DNA of 64,000 nucleotides from Aurantibacillus circumpalustris (GCF_029625215.1 NZ_CP121197.1:868001-932000), one strand, 5' to 3'; shown: positions 1 to 8,396, numbered from the stretch's first letter. A program made the numbers and translations. The notes: a model not told the origin generated them from the letters alone.

Positions 1-24
1 TTTTAAACCTTAGGAGAAATGTAG

Positions 25-118
25 AACCAACTGGGTATGTCTTCCTAAACGGCGAAAAACAGGCTGTTGTTCAACTTTTGAAAATTGCTTTTCAAGGTGC
101 ATCACAATTCTCTGTGCA
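25..118. repeat. 94-bp dispersed repeat, copy 1
   Basis: An ungapped 94-base match to 1329-1422, with 77 identical positions by my count and the last 24 bases identical. On the minus strand both copies stay open in the same frame and reach a stop at the same place. Copy 1 reads ...QRIVMHLEKQFSKVE then QPVFRRLGRHTQLV. Differences between the copies are largely silent or conservative, which suggests the frame was once translated. Function is unknown. The two copies flank the higBA remnant. Confidence 0.8.
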
Positions 119-124
119 ACCCCC

Positions 125-176
125 GTTAGGCACAGCGTCTCGCTACGTCTTTTTAAACAAGGCTTCTAGCCTTAAC
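125..176. repeat. imperfect hairpin repeat, copy 1 (second copy at 43343-43388)
   Basis: A block starting gttagg and ending gccttaac, with internal gcgtctc and tacgtc words and a small hairpin (AAGGCT-tct-AGCCTT). The same arrangement recurs at 43343-43388 with an AAGGCC-tgt-GGCCTT hairpin. Both copies lie 30-45 bp downstream of a T9SS C-terminal stop codon on the minus strand, so they look like part of one ancestral gene end that was copied. Confidence 0.6.
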
Positions 177-220
177 AGGAACGGTAAGTGAATATATGAA
201 AAGAAAATAATAGAATCGTC

Positions 221-283
221 TTACCTTCCCCCAATAAACCTTTTACTAACGGTACCAAACTTGTCGCTTATAGCATTTGTATC
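221..283 (-). pseudogene. relic of a T9SS C-terminal sorting domain
   Basis: Twenty codons read on the minus strand between an in-frame TAA (284-286) and the stop at 221-223. They give DTNAISDKFGTVSKRFIGGR, closely resembling the end of the T9SS protein at 43421-44677 (SNNLGTVSKRFVISR). The rest of the gene is absent. Together with the hairpin repeat at 125-176, this appears to be a copied and decayed gene tail rather than a functional peptide. Confidence 0.6.
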
Positions 284-348
284 TTAGTCTAAAACTTAAG
301 AGCAATTGAGATTGTAGATGACAAAATAAAATCAAAAAAGCCTATCCA

Positions 349-786
349 TTATAGAACAACCTGTAATTCTTTAGGAGTATTCATCATTCCCTCGTCTTTA
401 TGGCCTTTATTAGCTGCAGACACTATGGGGTACGGCCTGTTAAACGTTTCCTGAGAAATCTTAAAATATTCAGAAAGTTTGCGAATTATGTTTTTTGAAA
501 GTCCTTTTTTATAACTTAAAATTTTACTCAAAGTACCTTTAGAAATTTCGAGAATCTTCATCATTTGTTCCCTTTTTAAGTTATGATTCTCCATCAGAAA
601 TTTAATTAATTCAACCGGGTCGCTTTCTTCGTTTTTCAGATTTTCTCTTTCCCAGGTTTCAATTAAAACTTCAAGAAGCTCTCTATCATCTTCGTACTTA
701 TCTGATGGCTCTTCGCACAAGTCTATAAGCTTAGCGGTATATTCTTTATACTGTTCTTTGCTTTTTATAACCTTAAACTTATTCAT
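349..786 (-). CDS. higA: HigA-type antitoxin with helix-turn-helix domain
   Basis: A 145-aa protein with an acidic N-terminal half and an XRE-like helix-turn-helix at about residues 65-105 (LKREQMMKILEISKGTLSKI, then LSKNIIRKLSEYFKIS). It matches the HigA architecture of antitoxins that bind a HigB RNase and repress their own promoter. It starts 12 bp after the end of the decayed higB frame (799-1155), the toxin-first order typical of higBA. The ORF is intact although the toxin is not, so it may now act only as an orphan regulator. The last ~25 residues are low in recognisable motifs. Confidence 0.8.
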   Translation of the reverse strand: MNKFKVIKSKEQYKEYTAKLIDLCEEPSDKYEDDRELLEVLIETWERENLKNEESDPVELIKFLMENHNLKREQMMKILEISKGTLSKILSYKKGLSKNIIRKLSEYFKISQETFNRPYPIVSAANKGHKDEGMMNTPKELQVVL

Positions 787-798
787 TTTATCTGCGTT

Positions 799-1155
799 TT
801 AATATGTACTAATAATTAATTTCTGCACTTCTGTAAGTCTATTGTATTCTTCATGTGTTCCAATCTAATTCACATATAAATGTATTTTATAGGTCTCACT
901 TTTTTAATAATAAAATCAAAATTTATAAGAACATATTATTCTAAAAGCATTCGAACTATTTCCACCTAAATCAAAAACCACTCTGTTTGAACCATTAGAC
1001 AATAAATTTCCTTTTACGGTTTTAGTTATATCTATTGGTTCTTCCCACTCAGCATTTTTAATTGCAGTTAACCACGCGACAAATAGTTTTCTTCCATTGG
1101 AATGATTGTCCGCGAAGTCCTCTATTGTTTCCTGAAGAAATAGTCTAACCTTCAT
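799..1155 (-). pseudogene. higB: decayed HigB-family toxin with three in-frame stops
   Basis: The frame opens MKVRLFLQETIEDFADNHSN and carries the HigB core RVVFDLGGN...FRIICSYKF, then meets TGA at 918-916. Reading on in the same frame gives TAA (906-904), KSETYKIHLYVN, TAG (867-865), and then IGTHEEYNRLTEVQKLI to a TAA at 801-799. The IGTHEEY segment is the family's conserved C-terminal motif, normally preceded by W where the TAG now stands. The full 118-codon frame is the expected HigB length. HigB toxins are ribosome-dependent mRNA interferases; a protein ending at residue 79 would lack the C-terminal strand. I infer loss of function by nonsense mutations without any frameshift. Confidence 0.85.
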
Positions 1156-1313
1156 ATAAATATACGTATAAAAACCAAAAAAAGTTTCACAAAAGGAAAC
1201 TTTTTAATTTTATATTGTTTTTCGCAGGCAAATGTCTTATAATCAAATAAATGCGCTTATTTTTGGTGCGTTAAAAGGTTATTCTCGTTACCGGAGAGGC
1301 TTTTTTCTACTTT

Positions 1314-1538
1314 TTAAGAAAAAGTCAAAACCAACTGTGTATGCTTTCCAAGGCGACGAAAGATTGGTTGTGTCTCAACTTTCGAAAATTGTTTTTCGAG
1401 GTGCATCACAATTCTCTGTGCAGACTCTGCCTTTTTTAATAAAGGTGTGTGTTGATCTTTATTGCCATTTAATACATTCAAAAAACTAGCCCACTCTTGA
1501 AGAGTAGAAGAATTAGAAGATGCGACTTGTGCGTTCAT
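1314..1538 (-). CDS. small ORF containing dispersed-repeat copy 2, function unknown
   Basis: A 74-aa frame, MNAQVASSNSSTLQEWASFL then NVLNGNKDQH..., whose last ~34 residues are encoded by the repeat at 1329-1422 and match the translated repeat at 25-118 with the same stop position. No known domain is recognised. The in-frame conservation between copies supports past translation. The ORF is short and repeat-derived, so it may be a fragment of a larger vanished gene. About 30 bp upstream lies a hairpin with 7-bp arms (1568-1585). Confidence 0.3.
   Translation of the reverse strand: MNAQVASSNSSTLQEWASFLNVLNGNKDQHTPLLKKAESAQRIVMHLEKQFSKVETQPIFRRLGKHTQLVLTFS
1329..1422. repeat. 94-bp dispersed repeat, copy 2
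   Basis: Direct-orientation partner of 25-118, same length without gaps. The 17 differences cluster in the first two thirds. With copy 1 it brackets about 1.2 kb holding the higBA remnant and the T9SS tail relic. Confidence 0.8.
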
Positions 1539-1741
1539 TTTACGTTGTATTAGTTGTTGAGAACAAAACTACTACGTTTAGTAGTATTATGTTGCTATGT
1601 TTTATAGTAAGTTTGGTATAATAGCTTTCTATGAGGTTTTTTAACACCAAAACCAAAGTGCTAATGGCAATTTCTTTAGAATTCCTAATTTGATTTCTTC
1701 TAATTAATCCAGTAATTTGAAGGGTTTAATACAATTTTATT

Positions 1742-2344
1742 ATGGCTAATATTTTTGAATTTAATGGGTACAAGCCGGTAATTGATCGAAGCGCGTTCAT
1801 TCACCCCAATGCAACGGTAACAGGAAATGTCATTATCGGGAAAAACGTGTATGTGGGTCCAGGTGCAGCAATTCGTGGCGATTGGGGTCAAATTATAATT
1901 GAAGATGATTGCAATGTGCAAGAAAATTGCACCATACATATGTTTCCTGGAACAACAGTTCTGCTTAAAGAATCGGCACACGTAGGTCATGGCGCTATTA
2001 TACACGGTGCAACACTCGGCAAAAACTGCTTAATAGGAATGAATTCTGTGATTATGGATAACGCCGTTATTGGCGACGAATGTATTATCGGCGCTTTAAG
2101 CATGGTGCCGGCAGAGATGGTGATTGAAAAAAGAAAAGTTGTAGTTGGTAATCCAGCCAAAGTAATTAAAGACGTAAGTGATGACATGATTGAATGGAAA
2201 ACGAAGGGCACAAAATTGTATCAGCAACTTCCATCAGATTGTCACTCCTCTCTAAAGCCTTGTGAACCTTTAACTAGGATGCCCGCCTTCAGACCACAGC
2301 AACAAGACGAATACAAAACCTGGCAAAAAGAAAAGAAAAAATAG
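1742..2344 (+). CDS. paaY: PaaY-like hexapeptide-repeat protein (gamma carbonic anhydrase/acyltransferase family)
   Basis: A 200-aa left-handed beta-helix protein. Hexapeptide repeats run from about residue 20 to 145 (NATVTGNVIIGKNVYVG and similar). His66, His83 and His88 (in HVGHGAIIHG) match the zinc ligands of the gamma carbonic anhydrase group. Length and the C-terminal helix (GNPAKVIKDVSDDMIEWK) match PaaY/CaiE rather than the shorter YrdA type. PaaY is associated with phenylacetate degradation as a thioesterase, but no other paa gene is in the window, so the physiological role here is open. Possible alternatives are a generic carbonic anhydrase or a CoA-related thioesterase. Confidence 0.8.
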   Translation: MANIFEFNGYKPVIDRSAFIHPNATVTGNVIIGKNVYVGPGAAIRGDWGQIIIEDDCNVQENCTIHMFPGTTVLLKESAHVGHGAIIHGATLGKNCLIGMNSVIMDNAVIGDECIIGALSMVPAEMVIEKRKVVVGNPAKVIKDVSDDMIEWKTKGTKLYQQLPSDCHSSLKPCEPLTRMPAFRPQQQDEYKTWQKEKKK

Positions 2345-2480
2345 AATCTTCTTTATAAAATACTTTCAAAAATTTTATGATTCTATGTGAAAAAGTAATG
2401 TAAACGGACAGTTCTTAAGCAAGCTTGGCTTTTAAAATTCGCGTTTTTTTCGTTAATTTAAGTTCTTAAAATCAATTTAT

Positions 2481-3572
2481 ATGGCAAAGACAAAATCAAT
2501 AATAACAGCTAATTCTACCAAGTTTTTATACGAGTACCTTAATAATCCGTCGCCAACTGGTTTTGAAAGTAGTGGCCAGAAAATATGGCTGAATTACATT
2601 AAACCATACATAGACGAATATTTTATAGATACATACGGAACGGCAGTAGGAGTAATTAATCCAAAAGCAGAATACAAAGTTGTGATTGAAGCTCATGCTG
2701 ATGAAATTAGCTGGTTTGTGCATTATATTACAAAGGATGGTTTTATTTACCTGCGTAGAAACGGAGGAAGTGATCATCAAATAGCGCCTTCCATGCGCGT
2801 TGATATACATACGGATAAAGGCATAGTGAAAGGTGTTTTTGGCTGGCCGGCAATTCATGTACGTGATGCAGCCAAAGAAGAGAGTCCAACCCTAAAGAAC
2901 ATTTTTTTAGATCTTGGATGTAAATCTGATAAAGAAGTAGAGGCCTTAGGCGTTCACGTGGGTTGTGTTGTTACCTATCAAGATGAATTGATGGAACTTA
3001 ATAATCGCTACTATACTGGCAGAGCTCTTGATAACCGTATTGGTGGGTTTATGATTGCTGAGGTTGCACGTATGCTGAAAGAAAACAAAGACAAACTTCC
3101 TTTTGGTTTATACATTGTTAATTCTGTTCAGGAAGAAGTTGGATTAAATGGAGCAACCATGATTGCTCGTAAAATAAATCCAAACGTAGCCATTGTTACC
3201 GATGTGTGTCATGACACTCAAAGTCCGATGATGAACAAAATTGCAAGCGGTGATTTGGCATGCGGTAAAGGGCCTGTGGTAAGTTACGCACCTGCAGTAC
3301 AAAACAATCTTTTAAAACTTGTTATAGATGCTGCTAAGAAAAATAAAATTCCTTTCCAACGTCAGGCTGCATCACGTGCAACCGGAACTGATACAGATGC
3401 TTTTGCGTATGCTACCGATGGTATAGCTTCAGCACTTATTTCTTTACCATTGCGTTATATGCACACTACTGTTGAAACCGTTCATAAGCAAGACGTGGAA
3501 GAAGTAATTAAACTTATTTATCATTCTCTAAAGAGTATTAAAAACAATCAGGATTTTAGATACATCAAATAG
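2481..3572 (+). CDS. M42-family metallo-aminopeptidase
   Basis: A 363-aa cytoplasmic peptidase of the M42 (glutamyl aminopeptidase/FrvX) family. The binuclear metal site is complete: His72 in EAHADE, Asp184 in ALDNRIGG, Glu219 in QEEVG with the preceding Glu218 as catalytic base, Asp241 in VTDVCHD, and His328 in RYMHTTVE. The family forms large tetrahedral dodecamers that trim peptides from the N-terminus. The gene stands alone between PaaY-like and GH3-like genes, with about 135 bp upstream and no clear promoter match. Substrate preference cannot be told from sequence. Confidence 0.9.
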   Translation: MAKTKSIITANSTKFLYEYLNNPSPTGFESSGQKIWLNYIKPYIDEYFIDTYGTAVGVINPKAEYKVVIEAHADEISWFVHYITKDGFIYLRRNGGSDHQIAPSMRVDIHTDKGIVKGVFGWPAIHVRDAAKEESPTLKNIFLDLGCKSDKEVEALGVHVGCVVTYQDELMELNNRYYTGRALDNRIGGFMIAEVARMLKENKDKLPFGLYIVNSVQEEVGLNGATMIARKINPNVAIVTDVCHDTQSPMMNKIASGDLACGKGPVVSYAPAVQNNLLKLVIDAAKKNKIPFQRQAASRATGTDTDAFAYATDGIASALISLPLRYMHTTVETVHKQDVEEVIKLIYHSLKSIKNNQDFRYIK

Positions 3573-3637
3573 TTATAAGTGTTTAATTTTTAGTGTTTAA
3601 TAAAAATGATGTCAATTAAAAATTCAAAACTAAACCG

Positions 3638-5176
3638 ATGCCAATACTTGGTACCATCATAAAAAGTGCAATTGATATACGTTCTCGGATTCCGGGGCGA
3701 AAAAATATTTATAAGCAACAGGTTAAGCAATTGCATAAGCTTATTACAAAAGCGATGTTTACCGATTTTGGTACCCAATTTAAATTTAGTGAGTTATCTG
3801 TTCAAGAAGATCCGGTAAAGGCATTTCAAAAACTTGTTCCCTTGTATGATTATCAGAGCATCTTTGATACCTGGTGGCACCGCGCGCTTAAAGGCGAAAA
3901 AAACGTTTGTTGGCCCGGCAAAATCAATTATTTTGCTTTAAGCTCAGGGACTTCGGAATCATCAAGCAAACATATTCCTGTTACTAAGGCTATGATCAGG
4001 TCCATACAAAGAGGGACAATGAAACAAATTCTTTCTACCAAACATTTTAATTTTAAAAAATCACAGTTCGAAACCGAAGTGCTTTTTGTTGGCGGAAGTA
4101 CAAACCTCAACTTTAACGGAACTTATTTCAGTGGCGATTTAAGCGGCATTACAACAGGCACTCAACCCCGTTGGTTTCAAAACTTCACATTACCAGGACC
4201 CAACATTCGCTCACTTGCTAATTGGGAAAATAAACTTCAAGAAATTGTAGATAACGCAAAGAAGTGGAATGTTGGTTTTATTTGCGGCGTTCCAGCTTGG
4301 ATTCAAATTTTGTTTGAACGCATCATCAAACATTATGACCTTAAAACCATTCATGATATTTGGCCCAACCTTGTGATATTTGTTCATGGAGGCGTTGCCA
4401 TTCATCCTTATAAAAAAAGTATAGATGCACTGTGTGGCAAACCATTAATATATCTTGATACCTATATGGCTTCTGAAGGCTTTTTGGCTTATCAAGAGCG
4501 TCCAAACGAACAGCAGGGCATGAAACTCATTACCGACAATAAAATGTTTTTTGAGTTTATTCCTTTTACTGAAGATAATTTTGACGGTGACGGTAACTTA
4601 AAACCCAATCCCCAAGTTTTAAATATTACTGAAGTTGAATTAGATAAAGACTATGCTGTTGTAATTAGTAATTGTGCAGGAGCTTGGCGATACGTAATAG
4701 GAGATACTGTAAGATTTACAGACTTAGCGCGTTGTGAAGTAATTGTAAGCGGAAGAACAAAACACTTTTTAAGTTTATGCGGAGAGCATTTGAGCGTTGA
4801 CAATATGAATCAAGCAATAAAACTTGTTTCAGAAGAAATGAATATTCATATAAACGAATATTCGGTTGTTGGCGTTTCTCATGAGGGACTTTTTGCTCAT
4901 CATTGGTATGTTGGTATTGATGGCAAGGTTGACGAGGAGCAACTAAAAGAAAAATTAGACGCGCATTTAAAAATATTAAATGATGACTACGCCGTAGAAA
5001 GAAAACACGCTTTAAAAGATGTTATAATTACAGTGCTTCCTAACCGGGCATTTATAGATTTTTTAGCGAGTAAAAATAAATTAGGTGGGCAAAGCAAATT
5101 TCCAAGGGTTTTAAAAGGAAAACACTTAAATGAATGGTTGGCCTTTTTAGAAAACGATAAAACACACAACTCTTGA
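3638..5176 (+). CDS. GH3 auxin-responsive-promoter family protein (acyl-adenylate/amide synthetase-like)
   Basis: A 512-aa protein with the GH3 family layout, a branch of the ANL adenylating superfamily. The ATP-binding loop LSSGTSES lies at residues 101-108. A conserved segment (YLDTYMASEGFLAYQ) and RYVIGDTVRFTD follow, with a C-terminal small domain ending near residue 505. In plants GH3 enzymes join amino acids to acyl hormones; bacterial members have mostly unknown substrates. It is the first of four close-packed plus-strand genes: its TGA overlaps the TTG start of the LysE-like exporter by three bases, so the two are probably translationally coupled. Confidence 0.85.
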   Translation: MPILGTIIKSAIDIRSRIPGRKNIYKQQVKQLHKLITKAMFTDFGTQFKFSELSVQEDPVKAFQKLVPLYDYQSIFDTWWHRALKGEKNVCWPGKINYFALSSGTSESSSKHIPVTKAMIRSIQRGTMKQILSTKHFNFKKSQFETEVLFVGGSTNLNFNGTYFSGDLSGITTGTQPRWFQNFTLPGPNIRSLANWENKLQEIVDNAKKWNVGFICGVPAWIQILFERIIKHYDLKTIHDIWPNLVIFVHGGVAIHPYKKSIDALCGKPLIYLDTYMASEGFLAYQERPNEQQGMKLITDNKMFFEFIPFTEDNFDGDGNLKPNPQVLNITEVELDKDYAVVISNCAGAWRYVIGDTVRFTDLARCEVIVSGRTKHFLSLCGEHLSVDNMNQAIKLVSEEMNIHINEYSVVGVSHEGLFAHHWYVGIDGKVDEEQLKEKLDAHLKILNDDYAVERKHALKDVIITVLPNRAFIDFLASKNKLGGQSKFPRVLKGKHLNEWLAFLENDKTHNS

Positions 5177-5811
5177 TTCTTAGTTTAATATCCCAGACTA
5201 TTGTTATAGTTCTTTTACTGACCTTTTCGTTTGGACCTGCGTTTTTCGCGCTGATAAATACAGGCATTACCCATGGTTACAAAACAGGTTCATTATTAGC
5301 AGTAGGCGTTGTGGCCAGTGATTTTTTACTTTGCCTGCTGATGATTTTTCTAATTCACTTTGGTGCAAGCAATTTTATTCATGACGAAAAAAGCCAGCGT
5401 TTTATGGGAATTCTGGCGGGTATTGTGCTTATTGTTTTTGGTGCCCTTCATTTTAAAGAACCTATTCCCAAGAAAGACGATGTGATTGAAATTATCATTC
5501 CTTCCGCAAAAGCCATGATTATTAAAGGTTTTTTTCTCAACTGTCTTAACCCAGCGGTTTGGCTACTTTGGCTCGGCAATGTAACAGCGGTTAGTAAAAC
5601 CTTAAATTATAATGTACTTACAATGATTCTTTATTTTAGTATTACTCTTGGCCTTGTGCTATTAGTAGAACTAGGGAAAGTTTCTGTTGCTGGTAAACTC
5701 AAACAAATACTCACTCCAAAAACAATGTATGTGATAAACGTTATAACGGGTGGTTTGCTGGTGATTTTTGGGCTTGTACTTATTTATAATCATTTTTTTG
5801 AAACGGTATGA
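5173..5811 (+). CDS. LysE-family amino-acid exporter
   Basis: A 212-aa membrane protein with six predicted hydrophobic segments and the LysE/RhtB N-terminal signature FSFGPAFFALINTGITHGYK. The start is TTG at 5173-5175, which overlaps the TGA of the GH3-like gene. No ATG precedes the second membrane segment, and the TTG gives the expected N-terminus. Its last bases overlap the ATG of the DUF493 gene (ATGA). LysE proteins export amino acids or related metabolites. Coupling to a GH3-like enzyme makes export of an amino-acid conjugate conceivable, but that is inference. Confidence 0.85.
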   Translation: MILSLISQTIVIVLLLTFSFGPAFFALINTGITHGYKTGSLLAVGVVASDFLLCLLMIFLIHFGASNFIHDEKSQRFMGILAGIVLIVFGALHFKEPIPKKDDVIEIIIPSAKAMIIKGFFLNCLNPAVWLLWLGNVTAVSKTLNYNVLTMILYFSITLGLVLLVELGKVSVAGKLKQILTPKTMYVINVITGGLLVIFGLVLIYNHFFETV

Positions 5812-6080
5812 CAGAAGCAGATCTAGAAAAATTAAGGGTGAAACTCCTAGAAACAACTAGCTTTCCAAGCGTTTACATGTTTAAACTTATTGTGCCTAGC
5901 GAAAACAGAACTATTGCACTCGTTGAAAATTTGTTTGAAGCCGGTACTGATATTTTAACAAAGGAAAGCGATAAAGGAAAGTATACAAGTATTACAGCCA
6001 AACAAGTTGTAATTACCGTTGAAGAAATTATTGAGATCTATAGAAAAGCTGCGGCCATAAAGGGCGTGATGATGCTTTAA
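5808..6080 (+). CDS. DUF493 (YbeD-like) protein
   Basis: A 90-aa cytoplasmic protein of the DUF493 family, with the small ferredoxin-like alpha/beta fold of E. coli YbeD (an ACT-like regulatory fold). Family signatures include FPSVYMFKLIVPSE near residues 19-32 and KYTSITAKQVV near 58-68. The gene starts inside the LysE stop and is followed after 8 bp by the epimerase gene. The family's role is unproven. Confidence 0.85.
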   Translation: MTEADLEKLRVKLLETTSFPSVYMFKLIVPSENRTIALVENLFEAGTDILTKESDKGKYTSITAKQVVITVEEIIEIYRKAAAIKGVMML

Positions 6081-6088
6081 TTACGAGA

Positions 6089-6955
6089 ATGGATATTATA
6101 CTCTCTTCAAATAAGTTAAAAGTTGTATTAAAATCTTTAGGTGCCGAAATTTGTAGCGTTAAAAACAAAGACGACTTGGAGTTTATGTGGCAGGCTAAAA
6201 AAGAATTTTGGCCACGACACGCGCCTGTTCTTTTCCCAATAGTGGGGCAGTTAAAAGAAGATACCTTTATTTTTGAAAACAAGCCTTATAAACTTTCAAA
6301 ACATGGCTTCGCAAGAGATTGTGAATTTACGTTAGTTGAAAACAGCGGCACTACTTGTACTTTTCAATTGCAATCTGATCTAAAAACAAAAACCGTTTAT
6401 CCTTTCGATTTTATTTTCGAAATTAAATACGAACTTGTTGAGTCCGTTTTGACAACAGACTATAAAGTAATTAACCCTTCTTCAGAACCCATATATTTTA
6501 GTGTTGGTGGACATCCTGCTTTTGCCTGTCCGTTGAATGATTCAGAAGTCTTTGAAGATTATTATTTTGAATTTGCGTCTAAGCAACTTGAGGTTACTGA
6601 GCTAAACAAAGGTTTAAGAAAAGAAACAAAACAGACCGTTAAACTAAAAGAAAACAAACTCTTTTTATCGGAAACACTTTTTGATAATGACGCGCTGATT
6701 TTTGAAAACAACCAGGTAAATAAAATATCCCTTTGCTCCAGTAAATCAACCCACAAAATTACCTTAGAATGCAAAAACTGGCCTTATTTTGGCGTTTGGT
6801 CAAAAGAACGTTGTAAAGAGTATGTTTGCATGGAGCCTTGGCATGGAATTGCTGATCTTGAAAGCTCTAATAAAAACTTAACTGAAAAAGAAGGTATTAT
6901 TAAGCTAGAACCAGAAAAACAGTTCAACTGCAGCTTTTCGATCTCATTTGAGTAG
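6089..6955 (+). CDS. aldose 1-epimerase-family protein
   Basis: A 288-aa galactose-mutarotase-like beta-sandwich protein of the LacX/YphB-type branch. Catalytic-type residues are visible: His72 in SKHGFARD, His142 in GGHPAF and the acid EPWHG with Glu249. It interconverts sugar anomers in the cytoplasm; the sugar is not predictable. It ends the GH3-LysE-DUF493 run and has no terminator visible before trigger factor (89-bp gap). Confidence 0.85.
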   Translation: MDIILSSNKLKVVLKSLGAEICSVKNKDDLEFMWQAKKEFWPRHAPVLFPIVGQLKEDTFIFENKPYKLSKHGFARDCEFTLVENSGTTCTFQLQSDLKTKTVYPFDFIFEIKYELVESVLTTDYKVINPSSEPIYFSVGGHPAFACPLNDSEVFEDYYFEFASKQLEVTELNKGLRKETKQTVKLKENKLFLSETLFDNDALIFENNQVNKISLCSSKSTHKITLECKNWPYFGVWSKERCKEYVCMEPWHGIADLESSNKNLTEKEGIIKLEPEKQFNCSFSISFE

Positions 6956-7016
6956 ATTTATGTTAATTTTCTCTATTTCAGAGGGTTAAAACTCTAATTA
7001 ACTAAAGAAAATTTGT

Positions 7017-7024
7017 TATTTTTG
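7017..7024 (+). promoter_or_regulatory. candidate -7 element for trigger factor
   Basis: TATTTTTG fits the Bacteroidota -7 consensus TAnnTTTG and lies 20 bp before the tig start codon. No TTG -33 match is found at the usual spacing, so this is half a promoter by motif alone. Confidence 0.4.
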
Positions 7025-7044
7025 CCCTCCTAAAAAATAACACT

Positions 7045-8379
7045 ATGAATATTACAAAGCACGATATTGACACCTTAAATGCTGAAATAACTATTTCAGT
7101 AACACCTACCGATTACGAAACCCGTGTAAGTGAAGGTATAAAAAAAGTTCAAAGACAAGCTAATATGCCAGGCTTTAGACCAGGTAAAGTGCCAACTGGT
7201 CTTATTAAAAAACAATATGGAACGCAAATTTTAGTAGATGAGATTAACAAGCTATTAAATGACACTATTTATAAATACATTGAAGAAAACAAACTTGAAA
7301 TCTTAGGTAATCCATTGCCAAAAGACCAAACTTCAGTTGACTTTAACAAGCAAACTGAATTTGAATTCGTTTATCAATTAGGTTTAGCTCCTGAATTCAA
7401 TGTTAACCTAGACAATAAAAACACATTCACTTACAAAACAGTAAAAGTGGACGATGCGTTAATTGAAAAATATTTAAAAGACATTCGTCGTAATTATGGT
7501 AAACCAACAAGTCCAGAAGTTTCAGGTGAAAAAGATGTTGTGTTTGTTGATATTAATGAATTAGAAGGAGCTGGCGAGATTAAAGCTGGTGGAATTTTCA
7601 AAAGTACAAGTGTAAGTTACGAGCGTACTAAAAACGAAGCTGCAAAGGCAAAACTTTTAGGTCTTAAAAAAGAAGACAAAGTAGTAATAAACATTAACGA
7701 TTTATATGAAACAGCTGTAGACAAAAGTGTTTCATTAGGAATTGACAAAGAATTGGCTGAGACTGTAAGTTGCAATTTGCAATTAACCGTTAAAAATATT
7801 TCTCGCATGGAAGATGCAGAACTGAACCAAGAGCTTTTTGATAAAGTTTATGGTGAAGGTAAAATTACGAACGAAGAAGAATTTAAAAATAAAATTCGTG
7901 AAGAGTTGAGTTTGATGTTTCAAGCGGATTCAGAAAAATTCTTAAGAACTGAAGTTGAAAATAAGTTGGTAGAAAAAACAAATTTACAATTGCCAGATTC
8001 TTTCTTAAAGCGTTGGTTAGCGGTAGCAAACGAAAAACCAATTACAGAAGAAGAAATTGAAAAAGATTATCCAAACTATTCTAAATCGATGCAGTGGCGT
8101 TTGATTGAGAATAAAATTATTAAAGACAATAGCATTCAAGTTACTCCTGATGAGGCGAAAGAAGAAGCTAAAAACTTTATTAAAAGTGAATATGCTCGTT
8201 ACGGACAAGTTCCTACAGAAGAGGATTTAGAAAAAATTTCTAAAGACCTTTTGAGTAAAGAAAAAGAAGCGCAACGTATTTTTGAAAACCTTTACAGCAA
8301 AAAAGTTTTAGGTTTAATTAAAGAAAAATGTACGCTAGACACTAAAGAAGTGAGCTACGACGAGTTTTTTAAAAACTAA
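7045..8379 (+). CDS. tig: trigger factor, ribosome-associated chaperone
   Basis: A 444-aa protein. The N-terminal ribosome-binding domain carries the signature GFRPGKVP at residues 43-50. The middle domain (about 150-250) is a divergent FKBP fold that, as in other Bacteroidota, lacks an obvious peptidyl-prolyl isomerase active site. The C-terminal helical arms run to residue 444. It binds nascent chains at the ribosome exit tunnel. A strong terminator follows 17 bp downstream, so it is probably transcribed alone. Confidence 0.92.
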   Translation: MNITKHDIDTLNAEITISVTPTDYETRVSEGIKKVQRQANMPGFRPGKVPTGLIKKQYGTQILVDEINKLLNDTIYKYIEENKLEILGNPLPKDQTSVDFNKQTEFEFVYQLGLAPEFNVNLDNKNTFTYKTVKVDDALIEKYLKDIRRNYGKPTSPEVSGEKDVVFVDINELEGAGEIKAGGIFKSTSVSYERTKNEAAKAKLLGLKKEDKVVININDLYETAVDKSVSLGIDKELAETVSCNLQLTVKNISRMEDAELNQELFDKVYGEGKITNEEEFKNKIREELSLMFQADSEKFLRTEVENKLVEKTNLQLPDSFLKRWLAVANEKPITEEEIEKDYPNYSKSMQWRLIENKIIKDNSIQVTPDEAKEEAKNFIKSEYARYGQVPTEEDLEKISKDLLSKEKEAQRIFENLYSKKVLGLIKEKCTLDTKEVSYDEFFKN

Positions 8380-8396
8380 AATAAGTGTTTCAAATT

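Larger units (their letters stand above)
1156..1741. other. intergenic stretch between higB and the hexapeptide transferase
   Basis: Apart from the repeat-derived small ORF (1314-1538), I see no gene. It contains an inverted repeat ACTACTA-cgtt-TAGTAGT at 1568-1585, placed where it could be an operator or a small hairpin upstream of the minus-strand ORF. A plus-strand frame at 1232-1489 is only the complement of the repeat. Confidence 0.5.

Noticed and set aside
125-176. Possible integron attC site (GTTAGGC ... GCCTTAAC ends)
   Set aside because: Core sites are in the wrong order for attC, there is no integrase in the window, and the second copy at 43343 sits at an ordinary gene end rather than a cassette border.
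799-1155. Stop-codon readthrough or recoding in higB
   Set aside because: Three different stop codons would all have to be read. No neighbouring gene shows internal stops, so nonsense decay is simpler.
1232-1489. Plus-strand 85-codon ORF
   Set aside because: It is the complement of repeat copy 2, whose conserved frame lies on the minus strand. Its composition is not protein-like.
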